Assembly: GCA_021831595.1 (NCBI GenBank)
Contig: JAKBMK010000025.1
Span: 1 to 63,113 of the forward strand
Reading direction: 5' to 3'
Length of the DNA stretch: 63,113 nt
Source of the DNA: a bacterium
Lineage (GTDB): Bacteria > Patescibacteriota > Minisyncoccia > Phycocordibacterales > UBA9973
Shown: piece by piece, positions 57,597 to 63,113 of the stretch
Layout of the letters: every line of letters begins with the position of its first letter
Numbering within the stretch: the first letter of the stretch is position 1
Notes under the pieces: generated by a model
Seen by the model: only the letters and a program-made list of their open reading frames with translations
Told to the model about the DNA's origin: nothing
The model's database searches: none
Position numbers and translations under genes: made by a program

Positions 57597-58283
57597 ATGG
57601 CACACCAAGGCAATGCGTGGGATAGGGAATACAGGAATCCACTACTAGTGACTAAGAATGATGGTCCGCAAAAAGACACTTTGCGATTTTTGAAGTATCT
57701 GAAAAAAGTAGAGAAGTATAGAGTGGAAGAAAAGAATATTCTGGATCTTGGTTGTGGCACAGGCAGGAATTCAAATTATTTAGCAGATTTATACAATAAA
57801 GTTATTGGCATAGAAATATCAAAGACAGCCTTAGATATTGCGAAAACTCGCGCACACAACATGGGCGTGTCTGTAGACTATAGACTAGGGGATATAGGGG
57901 AGAAGTATGATATACCAGATAATTCTATCGATGTAGTACTAGATATCACATCTTCGAATTCTCTTGATGAAAAAGGAAGAGAAGTTTACTTGGAAGAGGT
58001 ACAGAGAGTAATGAAAAAAGGTGGGTACTTTTTTGTCCGGGCGCTTTGTAAAGACGGCAATCAGAATGTGAAGAATCTCCTCAAGATGAGCCCCGGCAAG
58101 GAATATGATACTTATATAATGAAAGATATAGGACTTACAGAGCGCGTATTCTCTAGGACTGATTTCTTGGCTATGTATGGCAAATATTTTAAAATTTTGA
58201 ATTTAGAAAAGAAAACAAGTTATACTACTTTCAATAATCGTATCTACAAACGCGATTACTGGCTCGCTTATATGCAGAAGTAG
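57597..58283 (+). CDS. Class I SAM-dependent methyltransferase
   Basis: NILDLGCGTGRNSNYLADLYNKVIGIEISKTALDIA. Confidence 0.88.
   Translation: MAHQGNAWDREYRNPLLVTKNDGPQKDTLRFLKYLKKVEKYRVEEKNILDLGCGTGRNSNYLADLYNKVIGIEISKTALDIAKTRAHNMGVSVDYRLGDIGEKYDIPDNSIDVVLDITSSNSLDEKGREVYLEEVQRVMKKGGYFFVRALCKDGNQNVKNLLKMSPGKEYDTYIMKDIGLTERVFSRTDFLAMYGKYFKILNLEKKTSYTTFNNRIYKRDYWLAYMQK
58239..58282 (+). repeat. 44-bp direct repeat, left copy (3' end of methyltransferase)
   Basis: CGTATCTACAAACGCGATTACTGGCTCGCTTATATGCAGAAGTA, identical to 59957-60000. Confidence 0.97.
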
Positions 58284-58295
58284 TATGAGTAAAAC

Positions 58296-58323
58296 AGAGT
58301 AAGGCAAGACCTTACTCTGTTTT
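58296..58323. repeat. RAYT-2 palindrome, copy A
   Basis: AACAGAGTAAGG-CAAGA-CCTTACTCTGTT. Confidence 0.97.
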
Positions 58324-59213
58324 TGTTTTGTAGTTTTGTATGAAAATACCTACAAATATAAACAATAGTCCAATAATAGAAGATATTAAAATGGTTTCGT
58401 GGAGCAGGAAATATATATAAACAAGAGAGAAGAATGGGGTTAAGAAAGCAATGTTTGCTATTTTTGCTGTATCTCCATATTTGAGAGCAAGAAACCATAA
58501 AAGAAAAGCTCCTCCACTCGTAAATATTCCAGTCCAAATAAGGCCTAGGATTTGCATCCCCTCAATTTTAGGAATAAAACTAAATGAAGTTACTGCTATC
58601 AATGTAAAAATAAAAGTAAATAAATAGTAAAAAAACATACTGGTCGTCTTGTCGTAATTTTGTCTTTTTCCTAGAACAGAGAATAATCCATATGACATAG
58701 CCGCTATAATTGCGAATATTACACCAATAGGTTTTTCAAAATGTAGTTGTTGCAGATTGCCTTGGGTTGCAATAATTATGACTCCTATAAAAGAAAAAAT
58801 AACAGCCAGTATTTTTTTATAAGTAAATTTTTCTCCCAATATTGGAATAGCAAATAAAACTATCATAATGGGCCATAAATAGTTAATAACGAAAGCTTCT
58901 TGAGCCTTTAGATAAGAGATGGCTATATATAAAAATAGATAATAAATAAAAACACCCACGAATCCCATATAAATAAAACGCCAATAATCTTTTAATCCAT
59001 AGGATTTTATTATCGAGATTTTTTCTGTATTAAAACAATTATGAATAAACTTAGTGATGCGAAAAATGAAGCGAAAAGTAAAATTTGTAGACTATTTAAA
59101 TTTTTTAATAACAGTTTTACTACTGCGGCAGTAGATCCCCATAAAAGGGTAGCTGACAGTGCATATATGTATGCTTTGTTCATGATGTAGATTATAACAT
59201 AGAATGTTTTCAA
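58312..59213 (-). pseudogene. EamA/DMT-family transporter, apparently frameshifted
   Basis: Two collinear ORFs (59213-59010 and 58968-58312); intervening +1 frame IIKSYGLKDYWRFIY bridges them. Confidence 0.75.
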
Positions 59214-59215
59214 TA

Positions 59216-59244
59216 TAACAGAGTAAGGTCTTGCCTTACTCTGT
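59216..59244. repeat. RAYT-2 palindrome, copy B (opposite orientation)
   Basis: ACAGAGTAAGG-TCTTG-CCTTACTCTGT. Confidence 0.97.
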
Positions 59245-59258
59245 CGGAGGAATATAAT
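59231..59258 (+). promoter_or_regulatory. RAYT-2 promoter overlapping its palindrome
   Basis: TTGCCT (59231-59236, loop/right arm of palindrome) - 16 bp - TATAAT (59253-59258). Confidence 0.6.
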
Positions 59259-59265
59259 GTAATAT

Positions 59266-59931
59266 ATGTCTTTAAGAAAAGTTAATTTTGTAAAAGGAGA
59301 ATATTATCACATTTATAATCGCGGAAATAGTAAACAGAAAATATTTCATGATAAATATGATTATTTTCATTTTGTGAAATTAATGTTTATTTGCAACAAT
59401 ATAGATAATGTAAGAATTTTTAATGATGATCGGTATGGCATTAATGTATTTGATAGAGAGGTAGAGAATATTGTATCTATTGGAGCATATTGTTTAATGC
59501 CGAATCACTTTCATATATTAATTACAGAAAAAATGGAAAGTGGCATAAGTAAGTTTATGCAAAAATTATCAACTGCGTATTCTATGTATTACAATAAAAA
59601 ACATAATCACACGGGTGGATTATTTGAAGGGAAGTTTAAGTCTGTGCATATTGATGGAGATATTCAGATGAAATATTTGTTTTCGTATATTCATTTGAAT
59701 CCAATAAAACTAATATATAAAGATTGGAAAGAATTTGGTATCAAAGATAAAAAACAAGCATTAGATTATCTAGGGGAATATGATTATTCTAGTTATAAAG
59801 ATTTTATATTAAATGAAAGAATACAAAGTAAAATACTAAATATTAAAGATTTTCCCAATTATTTTCATATTAAAGAAAAGTTTCAGAAAGAGATAATTGA
59901 ATGGTTGTCTTTTAAAGACAAAACAGAGTAA
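59266..59931 (+). CDS. REP-associated tyrosine transposase (Y1_Tnp, RAYT-2)
   Basis: FVKGEYYHIYNRGNSKQKIFHDKYDYFHFVKLM; SIGAYCLMPNHFHILITEKMESGISKFMQKLSTAYSMYYNKKHNHTGGLFEGKFKS. Confidence 0.93.
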   Translation: MSLRKVNFVKGEYYHIYNRGNSKQKIFHDKYDYFHFVKLMFICNNIDNVRIFNDDRYGINVFDREVENIVSIGAYCLMPNHFHILITEKMESGISKFMQKLSTAYSMYYNKKHNHTGGLFEGKFKSVHIDGDIQMKYLFSYIHLNPIKLIYKDWKEFGIKDKKQALDYLGEYDYSSYKDFILNERIQSKILNIKDFPNYFHIKEKFQKEIIEWLSFKDKTE

Positions 59932-59951
59932 GGCAAGACCTTACTCTGTTT
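59922..59951. repeat. RAYT-2 palindrome, copy C
   Basis: AACAGAGTAAGG-CAAGA-CCTTACTCTGTT at the 3' end of RAYT-2. Confidence 0.97.
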
Positions 59952-59956
59952 ATAAC

Positions 59957-60000
59957 CGTATCTACAAACGCGATTACTGGCTCGCTTATATGCAGAAGTA
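59957..60000 (+). repeat. 44-bp direct repeat, right copy
   Basis: Identical to 58239-58282; non-coding remnant of the methyltransferase 3' end. Confidence 0.97.
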
Positions 60001-60020
60001 AATTATGCTAATATAAGTAT

Positions 60021-60803
60021 ATGAATAAAGGCAGTATTGGGGTATTTGATTCAGGACTGGGTGGACTTTGGGTACTTAAACACTTAAAAGACAAGCTTCC
60101 GGAATATAATTATGTTTTTCTTGGCGACCAGGCGAATGTACCATTTGGAGGGAAAACTCCAGATGAACTTTTTGCTATTGCGACGAAGGCATTAGATTAT
60201 CTGTATGGAGAGAAAAATTGTATGGGAGTAGTGCTTGCTTGTAATACTATCAGCTCGACTATTTATGATAGACTACGTGACTGGAAAGATGAAAAATATC
60301 TTGGCCGAATACTTTTCGGTATTGTACGTCCAACTGTAGAGTCGATAGATAAAGGAAATCCGGTTGTTGTATTTGCAACTCCTAGAACTTGTCTCTCAGA
60401 AGTCTATGAAAAATTTCTGAAAGAGAATGTAAAGAATTATATTAAAATACCACTTCCCCAATTAGCATACTTGATAGAGAACGGGGGAGATGCGCTTGCT
60501 TATATAAAATATTTTAAAGATATGATCGGGAGTGACATAGAAAGTGCAGCGCTTCTCTGTACTCATTATGGAATTGTCCGTGATGATTTCAAAAAAGTTT
60601 TTCCTGCTATAAAAAGTTGGGTTTATCAAGAAGATTTAATTCCTAAATATTTAGCTGATTATTTTGTTGAGTTCCCGGAGAGAGAAGCTTTCTTTGAGCA
60701 CGGCAAAACAGTCTCTATCTTTGTAACAAAAGAAAGTGAAAACTTCAACAAATTTAGTCAAGAATGGTTCCCTGGTATTACACCTAAGACTATTAATTTA
60801 TAA
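60021..60803 (+). CDS. murI: Glutamate racemase
   Basis: IGVFDSGLGGLWVLKHLKDKLPEYNYVFLGDQANVPFGGKT; VLACNTISST; LLCTHYG. Confidence 0.93.
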   Translation: MNKGSIGVFDSGLGGLWVLKHLKDKLPEYNYVFLGDQANVPFGGKTPDELFAIATKALDYLYGEKNCMGVVLACNTISSTIYDRLRDWKDEKYLGRILFGIVRPTVESIDKGNPVVVFATPRTCLSEVYEKFLKENVKNYIKIPLPQLAYLIENGGDALAYIKYFKDMIGSDIESAALLCTHYGIVRDDFKKVFPAIKSWVYQEDLIPKYLADYFVEFPEREAFFEHGKTVSIFVTKESENFNKFSQEWFPGITPKTINL

Positions 60804-60819
60804 ATGATATAATACCAAT

Positions 60820-63113
60820 ATGGATAAATCTATTTACGACGAAGCATACAAAAAGTTAAATAAAGCCCAAAAAGAAGCCGTAGAAACGATAGACGGCCCT
60901 GTGATGGTGGTAGCTGGTCCTGGAACGGGGAAAACTCAGATTCTAGCTCTGCGTATAGGGAATATTCTAAAGAAGACCGATACAACAGCTGATAGTATCC
61001 TTTGTCTTACTTTCACTAATTCTGGTGTCAGTGCGATGAAGAATAGATTAGAAGACTATATAGGCCCTCTAGCTAGAAATGTCAGTATATCTACCTTTCA
61101 CTCTTTTGCTTACAACCTGATAGAGAAGCATTATGAGCTTCTAGACTTTCCTCAAATGCCAGAACTACTTTCTGATAATGAAGCTGTTTTTTTAGTGGAT
61201 GAAATTTTGAATAATAATGACTTTGAATATATATCTCCTAGAGGTAATCCTGCTATGTATTTCAGTGATTTGAAACAACTCATATCAATACTTAAAAGGG
61301 AGCGTATAGGAGCTATGGAATTCTTATCATACATAGAACAAGATATTAAAAATCTGCAAGAAGATCCTGATAGTATTTCAACTCGCGGTGAGAGTAAGGG
61401 TAAACTTAAAAAAGAAATAGAAAAGAAAATCGAGCAGCTAAACAAAACAAAAGAAGTTGTAACTTTTTATAATTTGTATGAAAAAAGTAAAAAAGATAAA
61501 TCTTTGATCGACTACGATGATGTACTTGAATATGCAGTAAGACTTGTGGAAGAGTTCGAAGAAGTCAGTAGTGATGTGAAGGAGAATTATCTTTATGTCC
61601 TTGTGGATGAACATCAAGATTCAAGTGGAGTTCAGAATAGCTTCCTTAAAGCTGTGTGGGGTAATATTGAGGCCCCCAATATATTTGTGGTGGGGGATGA
61701 TAGGCAGCTCATATATGCCTTTTCTGGTGCTTCACTTGATTATTTCACAGAATTTCAGCATTATTTTGGTAAAGCTAAATTAATAGTTCTTACAGAGAAT
61801 TATCGCTCGACAGCTCCGATTTTAAACATTGCTGATGATCTTCTAAAGAGCTCTATTACAAACGAAAAACTTCATAGTAATAAAAAGGGTGATCACAAGA
61901 TAATGCTTTCGGGTTATAGCTATCCAAGAGATGAAATTATTGGAGCTGGATTATTTTTCAAAGAAAAAATAGAGAAAGGCATGGACCCCAATGAATGCGC
62001 GCTCCTAGTGCCAAAGAATTATAATGTCCGCGCAGCTATTTCTATACTGTCTGGTATGGATCTGCCTGTGTCCTCTGGTAAAAATTTGTCACTCTTCTCT
62101 GTCATAGAAGGAGACTATTTCAGAAATGTTTTAAATATAATAGCTCACCCATCTGATGCTCTGTCTATTTCAAAATCTATTCTAGACAAAACAAGCGAAG
62201 TACCATACCTAGTGGCTCATAACTTTTTGAAGAATACAAAACCAGATAAGCTAACAATTGAAGAACTAATTTCTTATGATGGAGACGATCATCTTTTTGC
62301 GGGCGAGAATCCTATTTCAAAATGGGGTAAGAAGTTAGAATCTTCCGTGAATAATCTGCAAGGGGAATTGCCTAGTAGCATCGTAAGTCATATTGGTAAT
62401 GAACTCCTTATAAAGGGGGCGAAGGGTAGCGAAGAATTACTCACTCGTGTGGAAGTTGTCCGAAGTTTTATACACTTGGCAATGCTGTTTGAGCAAAGCA
62501 ACAGGAAAGCAACACTCTCTTCCTTCTTAGAGTATATAGATCGACTAGAATCATATAATACCCATATAGAACTTGCTAAATTTGGGAATGATAATGGTAT
62601 CAAGGTTATGACTTTGCATAAGTCAAAGGGCTTGGAATATGAGTGTGTTTGGGTGGCTCATATGAATGAAGAGACACTTATGTCCGAGAAAAGAGGAGGT
62701 TTTACTTTACCTGAAAAAATAAAAGAACATATAAACAAGAGAAGCATAGAAATGGCTAAGAGGGAACTTTATGTGGCTATAACTCGGGCCAAAGAATTCT
62801 GCACTCTTTCATATGCAGTAGAGAATTATAACGGGACAGTTATGGAGGTTGCATCTATTGTGAGAGACTTGGGAGACATTCATTTTATAAAAAAGACAGC
62901 AGAGGAGACAGAGAAGGAACTACTCGCTATTAGCCCCAAGGTGTATGCTAGTCAAAGGGTAGAATCAGATGGGGGTATGATTTCGGAGATAAAGAAATTA
63001 GTGAAAGATAATTATAGTAGTATAAAAGTTTCTGTTTCGATGCTCAACAACTTTTTCGAATGTTCTTGGAAATGGTATTTCAGGAATTTCTTACGACTAC
63101 CAGAAGTAAAGAT
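60820..63113 (+). CDS. UvrD/PcrA-type helicase with start of a C-terminal PD-(D/E)XK-like nuclease domain, 3'-truncated by window
   Basis: VMVVAGPGTGKTQILALRIGNIL; LVDEHQDSSGVQ; KVMTLHKSKGLEYECVWVAH; ...MLNNFFECSWKWYFRNFL. Confidence 0.93.
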   Translation, partial: MDKSIYDEAYKKLNKAQKEAVETIDGPVMVVAGPGTGKTQILALRIGNILKKTDTTADSILCLTFTNSGVSAMKNRLEDYIGPLARNVSISTFHSFAYNLIEKHYELLDFPQMPELLSDNEAVFLVDEILNNNDFEYISPRGNPAMYFSDLKQLISILKRERIGAMEFLSYIEQDIKNLQEDPDSISTRGESKGKLKKEIEKKIEQLNKTKEVVTFYNLYEKSKKDKSLIDYDDVLEYAVRLVEEFEEVSSDVKENYLYVLVDEHQDSSGVQNSFLKAVWGNIEAPNIFVVGDDRQLIYAFSGASLDYFTEFQHYFGKAKLIVLTENYRSTAPILNIADDLLKSSITNEKLHSNKKGDHKIMLSGYSYPRDEIIGAGLFFKEKIEKGMDPNECALLVPKNYNVRAAISILSGMDLPVSSGKNLSLFSVIEGDYFRNVLNIIAHPSDALSISKSILDKTSEVPYLVAHNFLKNTKPDKLTIEELISYDGDDHLFAGENPISKWGKKLESSVNNLQGELPSSIVSHIGNELLIKGAKGSEELLTRVEVVRSFIHLAMLFEQSNRKATLSSFLEYIDRLESYNTHIELAKFGNDNGIKVMTLHKSKGLEYECVWVAHMNEETLMSEKRGGFTLPEKIKEHINKRSIEMAKRELYVAITRAKEFCTLSYAVENYNGTVMEVASIVRDLGDIHFIKKTAEETEKELLAISPKVYASQRVESDGGMISEIKKLVKDNYSSIKVSVSMLNNFFECSWKWYFRNFLRLPEVK

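Overview
The window looks like a chromosomal segment from an ultra-small CPR/Patescibacteria-type bacterium (Parcubacteria-like; inferred from gene content and protein style, not from a search). Housekeeping genes: secE-nusG-rplK with no rplA after it, efp, recA, ftsK, rplJ/rplL with an upstream L10-leader-like RNA, a 23S-5S rRNA unit with no 16S alongside, rodA, folD, secD/secF, lemA, htpX, tRNA-Ser(GGA), pyk, murI and two UvrD-like helicases. About 13.7-30.7 kb is a surface-polysaccharide locus (ligase, flippase remnant, Wzm/Wzt, glycosyltransferases, sugar-1-P transferase) full of palindromic repeats and truncated genes. Main candidates for something new: (1) two REP-associated tyrosine transposase (RAYT) genes, each with its own palindrome placed so that one arm supplies the -35 box of the transposase promoter, plus a wider family of palindromes sharing a GG-NNTTG-CC core, including a 50-bp perfect inverted pair around a glycosyltransferase; (2) a hairpin family (ATCCCGTTAGAA...TTCTAACGGGAT-like arms) that abuts start codons at ftsK, rplL and an HTH gene, and in two cases carries a small GIY-YIG nuclease ORF between the arms, one of them between the L10 leader and rplJ; (3) a 480-nt ORF-less group I intron in 23S rRNA at E. 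coli position ~2593, whose 5' region has been invaded by a heptamer-like TAGTGA/CTAGTCA repeat also found in intergenic regions; (4) several unexplained structured or regulatory non-coding regions. All calls are from reading the sequence; no database search was run.
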